Source: Oscillospiraceae bacterium (GTDB lineage Bacteria; Bacillota; Clostridia; Oscillospirales; Ruminococcaceae). From it: 64,000 nucleotides of DNA. Below, piece by piece: positions 17,158 to 25,249 of this stretch. Within the stretch, counting starts at the first letter, position 1. Each line of letters opens with the position of its first letter. The stretch is from assembly GCA_003531585.1 (NCBI GenBank), contig DQFX01000060.1, positions 72,311-136,310 of the forward strand, given 5' to 3'. A program made the position numbers and the translations under genes. The notes beneath the pieces are model-generated. The model searched no databases. It was not told the origin of the DNA and saw only the letters and a program-made list of their open reading frames with translations.

Positions 17158-18033
17158 ATGACAAACGCTCTCCCCCTGACCTGCCCGGTATGCGGCGAAA
17201 AGACGAACCGTCCGCCGCGGCTGATCCCGGACGGCAAGACTCTGCGCTGCCCGAAGGGTCACAGCTTCGACGTATCCGCGAAGGGGTACGTCAACCTGCT
17301 GCTGACCCAGCACAAGAACGTAAAGGATCCCGGCGACAGCAAGGAAATGGCGGCGGCTCGCAGGCTGTTCCTTGACAGCGGAGCCTACTCCGGGCTGCGG
17401 GACGCCCTGTGCGGGTGCGTCGCGAAATACGCCGCAGAGTTCCCGAAGCCGGTCACGATGGTGGACTGCGGCTGCGGCGAGGGCTACTACACGGTAGGAA
17501 TGTACGACGCGGTGCCAGGAATGCAGATCATCGGCGTGGATATCTCGAAAAACGTGCTTGCGGCGGCGCATTCCCGGATAAACTCGAACGGAATGAAGCG
17601 GGACATATTCTGCGCGGCGGCGAGCGTGTTCCGGCTCCCTCTGGAGGACGCCTGCGCGGATATGGCGGCGGTGATCTTCGCGCCGTTCCAGCGGGAGGAG
17701 CTTCTGCGGGTAGTGAAGCCCGGCGGCGTTATCCTGACGGCGATCCCAGGGGAGCGCCACCTCTACGGGCTGAAATCCGTGCTTTACGACGAGCCGCGGC
17801 TCAACGAAGTGAAGCCCTACGAGATAGAGGGCATGGAGTTTCTGGAAAAGCGGGAGGTCAGCTCCACGCTGCGGCTCACCAGCCAGGAGCTGCTGAACGC
17901 GCTGTTCACCATGACCCCGTATTATTACAAGACTTCCCAGCACGACAGCAGCCGGCTTTATAGCTGGTTCGGGACCCACGACAGCTTCGAGACTGAAACG
18001 GAATTCCAGGTGCTGTGCTACCGAGTAAAATAA
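17158..18033 (+). CDS. rlmA: 23S rRNA (guanine-N1)-methyltransferase, RlmA type
   Basis: A 291-residue enzyme. The N-terminal zinc site is CPVCGEKTNRPPRL, then LRCPKGHSFD (C-x2-C, C-x3-H). GYVNLL links to a class I SAM fold with VDCGCGEGYYTVGM near 100-113 and the PFQREELLRVVKPGGVI region near 175. It methylates guanine N1 in helix 35 of 23S rRNA (G745 or G748; the sequence does not say which). In some Gram-positives this affects macrolide and tylosin response. Start after a GGAGG site. Confidence 0.88.
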   Translation: MTNALPLTCPVCGEKTNRPPRLIPDGKTLRCPKGHSFDVSAKGYVNLLLTQHKNVKDPGDSKEMAAARRLFLDSGAYSGLRDALCGCVAKYAAEFPKPVTMVDCGCGEGYYTVGMYDAVPGMQIIGVDISKNVLAAAHSRINSNGMKRDIFCAAASVFRLPLEDACADMAAVIFAPFQREELLRVVKPGGVILTAIPGERHLYGLKSVLYDEPRLNEVKPYEIEGMEFLEKREVSSTLRLTSQELLNALFTMTPYYYKTSQHDSSRLYSWFGTHDSFETETEFQVLCYRVK

Positions 18034-18064
18034 AAACAGGGCGGAGTTGTTCCGCCCTGTTTTA
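18034..18064. terminator. Bidirectional terminator between rlmA and cca
   Basis: AAACAGGGCGGA/TCCGCCCTGTTT with a 5-nt loop; T and A runs on both sides, between convergent genes. Confidence 0.9.
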
Positions 18065-19669
18065 TTACTGCTTTTTGCGTGTATATACCGGCTCGTTTCG
18101 CCGGTTTACCGGAGTTTTTTTATGCTTCAGAGCCTGAGCAGCGCGTTTCTCGGCGGCTATGCGTTCCCGCTCTGCGCGTATCTCCTCAAGGCGCTGCTTA
18201 CTCTTTTCCGCCATGTCGAGAAGCATGAGCTTGTTGTTGAAGCTCGGCTTGTCGAGCACCATGTCGAACAGCGCGTTGATAAGCTGTTCGGCTTCCTGTT
18301 CGTTTGTTACCAGGCGGCGCTCCATAAGCTCGCGCTGCGTTATCGCCAGCTGGCGGATATTGTAGCACTCGCCGGTGTCCAGTATCTCGCGCAGCGCTGC
18401 CGCGGCAGCCCTCAGCCGCTGGACGTCAGGCGTTTCCGTATCGAGCTTTTTCGCGCGGGAATCCGCAATTTCGCATTGTATCAGCTTTCGTAGATCCTCC
18501 GCGCCGAGCGCGTCAAGAAGCCGCTTCAGATCCGCGCGGCTCTCCGGGATCTCCTTGTCGTGGTAGAACACCAGCCAGCTTATTTCCTCAGAAAGCGCCG
18601 CCGGGAACTCCAGCCGCCGCATGATACGCTCCGCGATGAGCCGTCCGCGCTCGCCGTGTCCCTTGAAATGCCCGCGACCCCTGGAATCTATCGCGCAGCA
18701 GTCCGGCTTGCCGAGGTCGTGGAACAGCATTGCGAACCGCACGGGAAGCTCCGGCACCGCGTATCCCACCGACTTGCAGATGTGCGTCCATACGTCAAAA
18801 TCGTGGTGAACGCTGTGCTGATCGAAGCCTATGCAGGGCTCTATCTCGGGTATCAGGAACTTCAGTATGTCGGAGTACTGCTCCAGCACCCGGGCGGCGT
18901 ATTTTCCCATCACGATGCGGGATAGTTCGCTGAACAGCTTGCCTTTTTCGGCGTATTCGAAGCAGCTCACGTTAGCGCGGATAGCGTCCCGGGTCTTGTC
19001 CTCGATGACGTACTCGCCCTCGGAGCAGTAGCGTATCGCCTGGAGTATCCTGGACGGGTCGGAGGTGAAGCAGCGCGACATGTCGTACCAGGTCTCTGTG
19101 ACGGTTTTGCCGTTTTCCTTGACGCTGCGGGTCTGGTTCTCGCCGATGGCTATTACCCGGGCTGGGAGCCGCGTGACCCCCTTGCGGCGGGTCAGCTCGT
19201 CAGGGTCTTCCGGAACCTTCAGTTCGGCGATCTCCTCTTTTTCTTCCTCCTCGACGGCCTCCGGAGATGGACGCAGCGAGGCTCTTCCTCCGAACGGGTC
19301 GATAAGCCCTGAGCGCGGACTGTACGCCATCGCGTTCATCGTGAATCCCCGGCGGAAAAGATCAGTCTCGAGATCCTCCGCATAGATAACGCGGTTGCCT
19401 ACCACCTCGCGGCGGTAGGGCGAGATCTGGATTATCATGCCGACAACGGTGACAAGTATCTCACCGCGTTTCATTCCCTCGTCAGAAATACGGTAATCCC
19501 TGAACGCGAAAAGGATATCGTTTATCCCCGCGTTGGTGACTATATCGTAATCCTGCGGGTCGCTGCCGAGGAGCAGCTCCCGCACGCACTCGCCTACTAT
19601 ATATGCGTCATATCCCGATTTTTCCAGGACGTCTATCGCTTTAGTGACCTGTTCCGGCAAAATGATCAT
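18065..19669 (-). CDS. cca: CCA-adding tRNA nucleotidyltransferase / poly(A) polymerase family
   Basis: About 534 residues. The class II nucleotidyltransferase head has YIVGECVRELLLG and QDYDIVT (DxD metal motif). The head continues with RRGFTMNAMAYSPRSGLIDPF, followed by the neck and body, and an HD-type insert (HHDFDVWTHICK, MLFHDLGKPDC). The C-terminal about 60 residues are a charged coiled coil. It maintains tRNA 3' CCA ends. The longest frame begins at a GTG fused to the ribosome site; the ATG at 19669 has GGAG at 8 nt and is preferred. Confidence 0.9.
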   Translation of the reverse strand: MIILPEQVTKAIDVLEKSGYDAYIVGECVRELLLGSDPQDYDIVTNAGINDILFAFRDYRISDEGMKRGEILVTVVGMIIQISPYRREVVGNRVIYAEDLETDLFRRGFTMNAMAYSPRSGLIDPFGGRASLRPSPEAVEEEEKEEIAELKVPEDPDELTRRKGVTRLPARVIAIGENQTRSVKENGKTVTETWYDMSRCFTSDPSRILQAIRYCSEGEYVIEDKTRDAIRANVSCFEYAEKGKLFSELSRIVMGKYAARVLEQYSDILKFLIPEIEPCIGFDQHSVHHDFDVWTHICKSVGYAVPELPVRFAMLFHDLGKPDCCAIDSRGRGHFKGHGERGRLIAERIMRRLEFPAALSEEISWLVFYHDKEIPESRADLKRLLDALGAEDLRKLIQCEIADSRAKKLDTETPDVQRLRAAAAALREILDTGECYNIRQLAITQRELMERRLVTNEQEAEQLINALFDMVLDKPSFNNKLMLLDMAEKSKQRLEEIRAERERIAAEKRAAQALKHKKTPVNRRNEPVYTRKKQ

Positions 19670-19699
19670 CGTCATCACTCCAATTTATTGCTTTATACT

Positions 19700-19728
19700 A
19701 TTATACAACAATATATGCAAAAAATCAA
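19700..19728 (-). promoter_or_regulatory. Promoter of cca
   Basis: Minus strand TTGATT (19728-19723), 17 bp, TATAAT (19705-19700), about 30 bp before the start. Confidence 0.75.
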
Positions 19729-19741
19729 GAGAGGGGACGAT

Positions 19742-20260
19742 TTATCCGATCAGTGCGCTGACGGTCAGTCCGCAGACTATCCAGGCGGTGCAGTCGGCGG
19801 CGAGGGCGGCTGGGATAGCGTAGCGGGTGTTTTTCACCCTGACCGCCGAGAAGTATACCGCGACCGTATAGAACGTAGTTTCCGAGGAGCCGAGCAGCAC
19901 TGCGGCGACTCTTCCGGGGAAGCTGTCCGCGCCGTACTGTGCGGCGATGCCGTCGTAGACAGCGATGGCTCCGCTGCCGGAGAACGGCCGCAGCAGCACC
20001 ATCTGCATGCACTCCGGCGGGAATCCCACAAGATTGCAGAGCGGCTCCAGAAGCCCGGTGAGAAGCTCCACCGCCCCGGAAGCGCGGAGCATTCCGACGC
20101 TGACGAGCAGCAGCACCAGAGCCGGGAGTATATCCACGGTGGTTTTAATGCCGCCTGCGGCTCCTTCGCAGAACGCAGGGAACACGTCCACTCTGCGCAC
20201 GGCGCCGAAGATCATGACCCCTGCGAACAGCAGTGGGACTACAAAATCAGTTATCTGCAC
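19742..20260 (-). CDS. spmB: Spore maturation protein B
   Basis: A 172-residue integral membrane protein of the nucleoside-recognition/SpmB family. It has hydrophobic helices throughout, with LLRPFSGSGAIAVYDG and LLGSSETTFYTVAVYFSAV as the conserved blocks. In Bacillus SpmA and SpmB are needed for proper spore core dehydration. Its start lies 14 bp inside the end of spmA, so the two are translationally coupled. It points to a sporulating ancestry. Confidence 0.9.
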   Translation of the reverse strand: MQITDFVVPLLFAGVMIFGAVRRVDVFPAFCEGAAGGIKTTVDILPALVLLLVSVGMLRASGAVELLTGLLEPLCNLVGFPPECMQMVLLRPFSGSGAIAVYDGIAAQYGADSFPGRVAAVLLGSSETTFYTVAVYFSAVRVKNTRYAIPAALAADCTAWIVCGLTVSALIG

Positions 20261-20858
20261 GCCGCACCTTCTTCCTGGAAAAATGCCCGAACAGCTTTGC
20301 CGCGCCCACCGAAGCCGCCAGGGAATACGCCGATACGATCCACACGCAGGGGAGTATTTCCATCGGTCGGGCGGCTCCGTGGGCGGTCATGAGCGCCGCG
20401 GCGGTCGCCGGAATGAGCTGAAGGCTCGCTGTGTTCAGGACGGTCAGCATTATCATGTTGTCGCTTGCGGAGCCGTCGGAGACACCGGAGCCGCCCTCCT
20501 CTTCCTGTATCGCTTCCATCGCGCGGATACCAAGCGGTGTGGTCGCGTTTCCAAGTCCGAGGATATTCGCCGAGAGATTCATGCAGATGAGCTGCGCGGC
20601 GCGTCCGCCCTTTTCCAGTCCCCGGAACAGCCACACTACTGCCGGAGAAAGCACAGCCGACAGCAGCTTCACCGCCCCGGCTTCCTCCGCGACCTTCATC
20701 AGACCGCTCCAGAGAGCCATGGCTCCGCACAGAGTCAGCGCCAGTGTGACCGCACCGGAGGCGCTCTCCAGAACCGCCGCCGAGACCTCCGGCAGCCGTC
20801 CGGTGAATATCCCGCAGACTATCGCTGCGGCGGGCAGTATCATCAGAATATATTTCAT
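20247..20858 (-). CDS. spmA: Spore maturation protein A
   Basis: A 203-residue membrane protein partner of SpmB. Conserved blocks are ALWSGLMKVAEEAG, MNLSANILGLGNATTPLGI and SDNMIMLTVLNTASLQLIPAT. It has four to six hydrophobic helices and a basic C-terminus. The start follows GGAG. spmA-spmB is the usual order. Confidence 0.92.
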   Translation of the reverse strand: MKYILMILPAAAIVCGIFTGRLPEVSAAVLESASGAVTLALTLCGAMALWSGLMKVAEEAGAVKLLSAVLSPAVVWLFRGLEKGGRAAQLICMNLSANILGLGNATTPLGIRAMEAIQEEEGGSGVSDGSASDNMIMLTVLNTASLQLIPATAAALMTAHGAARPMEILPCVWIVSAYSLAASVGAAKLFGHFSRKKVRRADN

Positions 20859-21246
20859 ATCTTACCAGCTCCTTGTGTAATATGGGTTTTGTATCATCAG
20901 ATTTAAAATAATTTTCCAAATTTCCATACTGGATTCTATATCACTAATTTATTTCCAGTTGACTATGTGATATTATATAAGTTGAAATTCTGCATAACAA
21001 ACGTATTTGCGATGATATACACCATTTGATATATTATCAAACTGACACTTTTGTAAATCAAAATATGTAGTAAAATGGACAAAAAATGACAAAATTATGC
21101 ATTTTTCAAATTGACATCTCAAACAAAACATGGTATAATGTGCAAGAAATCAGCAATATGCTGGAAAAAACGGTGAATAAGGACAAAAATTCCTGCCTGC
21201 GCATACCAGAATTTGGCGCGGCAGACAATTTCAGGAGGAAAAAATC
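20859..21246. other. Divergent AT-rich control region of spmA and abrB-like gene
   Basis: 388 bp, strongly AT-rich, with no gene. It contains the AbrB promoter and, in the leader (about 21196-21228), a hairpin CTGCC(T)GCGC/GCGC(G)GCAG shortly before the ribosome site. No spmA promoter could be assigned with confidence. Confidence 0.6.
21111..21139 (+). promoter_or_regulatory. Promoter of the AbrB-family gene
   Basis: TTGACA (21111-21116), 17 bp, TATAAT (21134-21139); leader about 100 nt. Confidence 0.85.
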
Positions 21247-21495
21247 ATGGTAAAGTCTACAGGTATTGTAAGAAAAGTTGATGAGCTGGGAAGAATCGTA
21301 ATTCCGATAGAGCTGAGAAGAACTCTCGACATCGGCATCAAGGACAGCCTTGAGATCTACGTTGAGGACGATCAGATCATTCTCAAGAAGTACATGCCGG
21401 CATGCGCTTTCTGCTCCAATGCAAGCGGCATCACAGTATTCAAGGGCAAGAACATCTGCTCCGAGTGCCTCTCAGAGCTCAACAAACTCAATTGA
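21247..21495 (+). CDS. AbrB-family transition-state regulator with Cys-pair tail
   Basis: An 82-residue protein. Residues 1-50 are the swapped-hairpin AbrB DNA-binding fold (STGIVRKVDELGRIVIPIEL, then RRTLDIGIKDSLEIYVE). Residues 54-78 hold CAFC and CSEC, four cysteines that could bind zinc, a layout common in clostridial AbrB proteins. It is a DNA-binding regulator of growth-phase genes by family analogy. Single gene with a consensus promoter and its own terminator. Confidence 0.93.
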   Translation: MVKSTGIVRKVDELGRIVIPIELRRTLDIGIKDSLEIYVEDDQIILKKYMPACAFCSNASGITVFKGKNICSECLSELNKLN

Positions 21496-21518
21496 TCTAC
21501 ATAATCACAGCCTTAAAG

Positions 21519-21545
21519 CCTCGGCGCAATAGTGCCGGGGTTTTT
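21519..21545 (+). terminator. Terminator of the AbrB-family gene
   Basis: CCTCGGCGC/GTGCCGGGG stem around AATA, followed by TTTTTC. Confidence 0.8.
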
Positions 21546-21604
21546 CATTTACATGGATATGCCGCCGGCCGGGGCAATATTCCGGAAAAAATCGCGTAAA
21601 ACAC

Positions 21605-21633
21605 TTGTAATTCCTGCCGGAATATGCTATACT
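21605..21633 (+). promoter_or_regulatory. Probable promoter of the ABC-F gene
   Basis: TTGTAA (21605-21610), 17 bp, TATACT (21628-21633). Confidence 0.6.
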
Positions 21634-21678
21634 AATATTGTATGTGTTTCAAACAACTAAACTAAAAGGAGAATAGAA

Positions 21679-23292
21679 TTGATAACAGTATCTGATGTAA
21701 GCGTCAGCTTCGGCGGACAGCTTCTTTTCAAGGACGTAGACCTGAAATTCACCGCCGGCAACTGCTACGGCGTGATCGGCGCAAACGGAGCCGGAAAATC
21801 CACATTCCTGAAGGTCCTCTGCGGTGACCTCGAGCCTACAAAGGGCAGCGTATCCAAGCCCGCGGAGCTACGCATGTCGGTGCTGCGCCAGGATCACTAC
21901 GCGTTCGACGACTACACCGTGCAGGACACCGTTATCCTCGGCAACAAGCGCCTGTACGACATCATGCAGGAGAAGGACGCGCTCTACGCCAAGGAGGATT
22001 TCTCAGAGGAGGACGGCACCCGCGCTTCCGAGCTGGAGGCCGAGTTCGCAGAGCTGAACGGCTGGGAGGCTGAGTCCGACGCTTCCAAGCTTATCCAGGG
22101 TCTGGGTCTGCCGGAGGAGATTCTCTACCAGAAGATGGATTCCCTGACCGGTAACGAGAAGGTCAAGGTTCTGCTTGCGCAGTGCCTGTTCGGAAACCCC
22201 GACATAATCCTCATGGACGAGCCGACCAACCACCTCGACGTTGAGGCGGTATCCTGGCTGGAGGACTTCCTCGCGGAGTACTTCGGCACGGTCATCGTTG
22301 TATCCCACGACCGTCACTTCCTTAATAATGTGTGCACCCACATCGTGGATATCGACTACGGAAAGATCAAGATGTACGTCGGCAACTACGAGTTCTGGTA
22401 CGAATCCTCACAGCTCATTCAGCGTATGATAAAGCAGCAGAACAAGCGCGCCGAGGAGAAGATAAAGGAACTCCAGAACTTCATCGCGCGGTTCTCCGCG
22501 AACAAGTCGAAGTCCAAGCAGGCGACCTCCCGCCGCAAGCTCATCGACAAGCTGACCGTCGAGGAGCTTCCCGCTTCCTCCAGAAAGTACCCCTACATCG
22601 CGTTCGATATGGAGCGCGAGGTCGGCAAGGATATACTCCAGGTCACCGGGCTTTCCAAGACCGTCGACGGCGTGAAGGTGCTCAATAACGTAAGTTTCAC
22701 AGTAGGCAAGGGCAACAAGATCGCGTTCGTGGGCAACAACGAGATCGCGGTAACTACGCTGTTCAAGATCCTTATGGAGGAGATGGAGCCGGACGAGGGC
22801 ACATTCAAGTGGGGCTCGACCACTTCGGTGAGCTACTTCCCGAACGACAACAGCGCGTTCTTTGATAACTGCCAGCTTTCCATAATCGACTGGATGCGCC
22901 AGTACTCCAAGGACGAGACCGAGAGCTACCTGCGCGGCTTCCTTGGACGCATGCTGTTCAGCGGCGACGATGTTTTCAAGCAGGTGAACGTGCTCTCCGG
23001 CGGCGAGAAGGTACGCTGCATGTTCTCAAGAATGATGCTGTTCCAGAGCAACGTGCTTATCCTCGACCGTCCGACCAACCATCTCGACCTCGAGAGCATC
23101 ACCGCGGTAAACAACGGCCTGTCCGAGTTCAAGGGCAACCTGCTGTTCGCTTCCCACGACCACGAGATACTCGAGACCGCGGCTAACCGCATAATCGAGA
23201 TAACCGAAAACGGCTGCCTCGACCGCCAGGGCACGTACGACGACTTCGTTGCATGGCGCCATGAGAACGTCGGCGGAAAGCTCATGCTTTAA
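21679..23292 (+). CDS. ABC-F ATPase, YkpA/YbiT type
   Basis: A 537-residue soluble tandem ATPase without membrane segments. Site 1 has GANGAGKST (about 34-42), signature LTGNEK and Walker B LMDEPTNHLD. The linker has YPYIAFDMEREVGKD. Site 2 has GNNEIAVTT in place of a P-loop (normal for YkpA relatives), signature LSGGEK and Walker B LILDRPTNHLD, where R464 replaces the catalytic Glu. ABC-F proteins act on the ribosome. The start is TTG behind AAAGGAG. It is the first gene of a tight run with the exonuclease and HAD genes. Confidence 0.92.
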   Translation: MITVSDVSVSFGGQLLFKDVDLKFTAGNCYGVIGANGAGKSTFLKVLCGDLEPTKGSVSKPAELRMSVLRQDHYAFDDYTVQDTVILGNKRLYDIMQEKDALYAKEDFSEEDGTRASELEAEFAELNGWEAESDASKLIQGLGLPEEILYQKMDSLTGNEKVKVLLAQCLFGNPDIILMDEPTNHLDVEAVSWLEDFLAEYFGTVIVVSHDRHFLNNVCTHIVDIDYGKIKMYVGNYEFWYESSQLIQRMIKQQNKRAEEKIKELQNFIARFSANKSKSKQATSRRKLIDKLTVEELPASSRKYPYIAFDMEREVGKDILQVTGLSKTVDGVKVLNNVSFTVGKGNKIAFVGNNEIAVTTLFKILMEEMEPDEGTFKWGSTTSVSYFPNDNSAFFDNCQLSIIDWMRQYSKDETESYLRGFLGRMLFSGDDVFKQVNVLSGGEKVRCMFSRMMLFQSNVLILDRPTNHLDLESITAVNNGLSEFKGNLLFASHDHEILETAANRIIEITENGCLDRQGTYDDFVAWRHENVGGKLML

Positions 23293-23304
23293 GGGAGCGC
23301 GTGA

Positions 23305-24261
23305 ATGTACTATATCATACTTGACATGGAGTGGAACCAGGCTCTCGACCGCGCTCATACGGTGGAAAAGCCGGTGCTGCTCCGGGGCGAGATAATCCAG
23401 ATAGGCGCGGTGAAGTGCGATGAGGATTTTAACCTTGTCGACCGCCTGAAAATCAACGTAGCGCCGAAGTACTACAAAAAAATGAACCGCCACGTTGAAA
23501 AGATCACCGGGATAACAAACGCCATGCTCGCAAAGGGCGAGAAATTCCCGGAGGCTTTCGCGAAGCTGCGCGAATGGTGCACGCCGGAGTTCCGGTTCAT
23601 AACCTGGGGATTCGACGATATCGCCATGCTCGCCGACAACCTCGAGCTGCACGGGTTCGATCCGCAGTACGGCAGCGATTACGTCAATCTACAGCTTATA
23701 TACAAGAATCAGGTTGACGGCGAGCACGTTCAGTGCTCGCTCTCCGACGCGGTGGAGAAGCTCGGCATTCCGATGGACGCGCAGGCTCACGACGCAATGA
23801 ACGACGCATGGTTTACCTATGAGGTCTGCCGCAGGCTGGACATGAAGAAGGGACTTGCGGAGTACGCAAATATGTCGCCGGGTCAGCGGCCGGTCATCGC
23901 GCGGGAGATGTTCCGCGATATCAGCGATATCCGCCGTGTGACCTCCGACGGGAAGATAACTTCCGTTCCCTGCCCGGAGTGCGGCAGGACGCTCTCAAAC
24001 GGCGAGTGGCTCTCGCTGGGTGCGGTGCGCAAGAATAACATCTGCACCTGCCCGGAGCACGGAGAGTACCTCGTGAAGGTGGTCTGCAAGCGAGCCGCTG
24101 CGGACCGCTGGACTGTGGTGCGCTCGGTGTACCGTTCAGACGACGAGGCGAAGGAGAACTACATCAAGAAGATAGAAAAGCAGCATGCTGCTATAGAGCG
24201 CCGCAAGGCGGCTGAAAAGTCCGCAAAGGAGAACGCACATGATAACAACGGTACTGTTTGA
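23305..24261 (+). CDS. DEDDh 3'-5' exonuclease, ERI-1/KapD-like
   Basis: A 318-residue protein. Residues 1-180 form an RNase T/DnaQ-type exonuclease with DMEWN (DxE), WGFDDIAML (central Asp) and AHDAMNDAW (HxxxxD), the DEDDh set. Residues about 215-275 carry Cys pairs (CPECGRTL and CTCPEHGEY) like a zinc ribbon. The tail is a charged helix. Substrate is probably RNA, as for ERI-1-type enzymes (inference). It starts 12 bp after the ABC-F stop and overlaps the HAD gene by 23 bp. Confidence 0.87.
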   Translation: MYYIILDMEWNQALDRAHTVEKPVLLRGEIIQIGAVKCDEDFNLVDRLKINVAPKYYKKMNRHVEKITGITNAMLAKGEKFPEAFAKLREWCTPEFRFITWGFDDIAMLADNLELHGFDPQYGSDYVNLQLIYKNQVDGEHVQCSLSDAVEKLGIPMDAQAHDAMNDAWFTYEVCRRLDMKKGLAEYANMSPGQRPVIAREMFRDISDIRRVTSDGKITSVPCPECGRTLSNGEWLSLGAVRKNNICTCPEHGEYLVKVVCKRAAADRWTVVRSVYRSDDEAKENYIKKIEKQHAAIERRKAAEKSAKENAHDNNGTV

Positions 24262-24943
24262 CCTTGATGGCACCCTGCTCCCGTTCGAGCAGGACGATTT
24301 CGTGAAGATATATTTCAGCGAGCTTTGCAGGAAGCTGGCTCCGATGGGATACGAGCCGCAGCACACTGTGAAATCAGTGTGGGGCGGAACTAAGGCGATG
24401 GTTATGAACGACGGCAGCCGTCTCAATTCCGAGGCGTTCTGGGAGACATTTAACGCGATGAATCCCGGGCTTCCGGACGCACGTCCTGCCTGCGACGAGT
24501 TCTACACGCACGAGTTCGAAAAGGCAAAGGCGAGCCTTAAATACATACCCGACCACAGACCGATGATAGAGCGCCTGAAATCCGCAGGGCTGCGGGTAGT
24601 CCTCGCCACGAACCCCATATTTCCGCTGGACGGCGTGCGCACCCGCATGGCGTGGGTGAACCTCGCTCCGGAGGATTTCGGGCTTGTGACATGGTACGAC
24701 AACAGCACGTTCTGCAAGCCGAATCCGAAGTACTATCAGGAGATACTCGGCAAGATAGGAGCGGCTCCGGAGGAGTGCATAATGGTCGGCAACAGCGTTT
24801 CCGAGGACATGTCAGCCGGAACGCTCGGTATGGACGTGTTCCTTGCAAACGAGTTCGTTGAGAATCCCGACAGCCGGGACTACAGCGGATACCGCCAGGG
24901 CAGCCTTGACGACGCGGAACGATACATTCTGGAGAACAGGTAA
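24239..24943 (+). CDS. HAD-superfamily phosphatase
   Basis: A 234-residue haloacid dehalogenase-like hydrolase. Motif I is VLFDLDGTLL (nucleophile D8, acid/base D10), motif II is LATN near 120, motif III is CKPNPKYY near 158-165, and motif IV is MVGNSVSEDM near 180. The cap is helical, inserted between motifs I and II. It dephosphorylates a small metabolite; substrate unknown. Translational overlap with the exonuclease indicates one operon. Confidence 0.88.
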   Translation: MITTVLFDLDGTLLPFEQDDFVKIYFSELCRKLAPMGYEPQHTVKSVWGGTKAMVMNDGSRLNSEAFWETFNAMNPGLPDARPACDEFYTHEFEKAKASLKYIPDHRPMIERLKSAGLRVVLATNPIFPLDGVRTRMAWVNLAPEDFGLVTWYDNSTFCKPNPKYYQEILGKIGAAPEECIMVGNSVSEDMSAGTLGMDVFLANEFVENPDSRDYSGYRQGSLDDAERYILENR

Positions 24944-24985
24944 ATTACCCCGGAAAGACCTTCCCGCAGTGCCAGAATCTTTGCA

Positions 24986-25014
24986 TTGAAATATACCGCC
25001 TGATGGGGTATAAT
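24986..25014 (+). promoter_or_regulatory. Promoter of the 26-residue peptide gene
   Basis: TTGAAA (24986-24991), 17 bp, TATAAT (25009-25014). The start codon is about 45 bp downstream. A CCCC-GAG-GGGG hairpin and AGGAGGT ribosome site lie between. Confidence 0.8.
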
Positions 25015-25056
25015 TTTAATATCCCCCGAGGGGAAATTCATCAGGAGGTAAAAATC

Positions 25057-25137
25057 ATGTTCAATTTCTTTAAGGCATGCAGCTTTGACCAGCTCTGCGA
25101 GATGCTCAGAGCAATCTGCGGCGGCTACGGCTGCTAA
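25057..25137 (+). CDS. 26-residue Cys-containing peptide gene
   Basis: ATG to TAA encodes 26 residues: MFNFFKACSFDQLCEMLRAI followed by CGGYGC. Four Cys lie at 8, 14, 21 and 26, the N-terminus is aromatic and amphipathic, and the end is Gly-rich. Evidence that it is real: a consensus promoter, AGGAGGT at 8 bp from the ATG, and a terminator about 60 bp after the stop, all dedicated to it. I recognise no family. It could be a small membrane-associated or sporulation peptide, a secreted signal or a peptide precursor. No modifying enzyme is adjacent. Confidence 0.68.
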   Translation: MFNFFKACSFDQLCEMLRAICGGYGC

Positions 25138-25197
25138 TGGGGGAGCTTTCTCCATGACAGTTTAGTTCTGACGTAATTCAGCCGGTACATAGGCTGG

Positions 25198-25228
25198 AGG
25201 CCCGGGGGTAAAACTCCGGGTCTTTTTA
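25198..25228 (+). terminator. Terminator of the small peptide gene
   Basis: AGGCCCGG/CCGGGTCT arms around GGGTAAAACT, followed by TTTTTATTTA. Confidence 0.75.
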
Positions 25229-25249
25229 TTTATGGTAAGGGGGGAGCGT

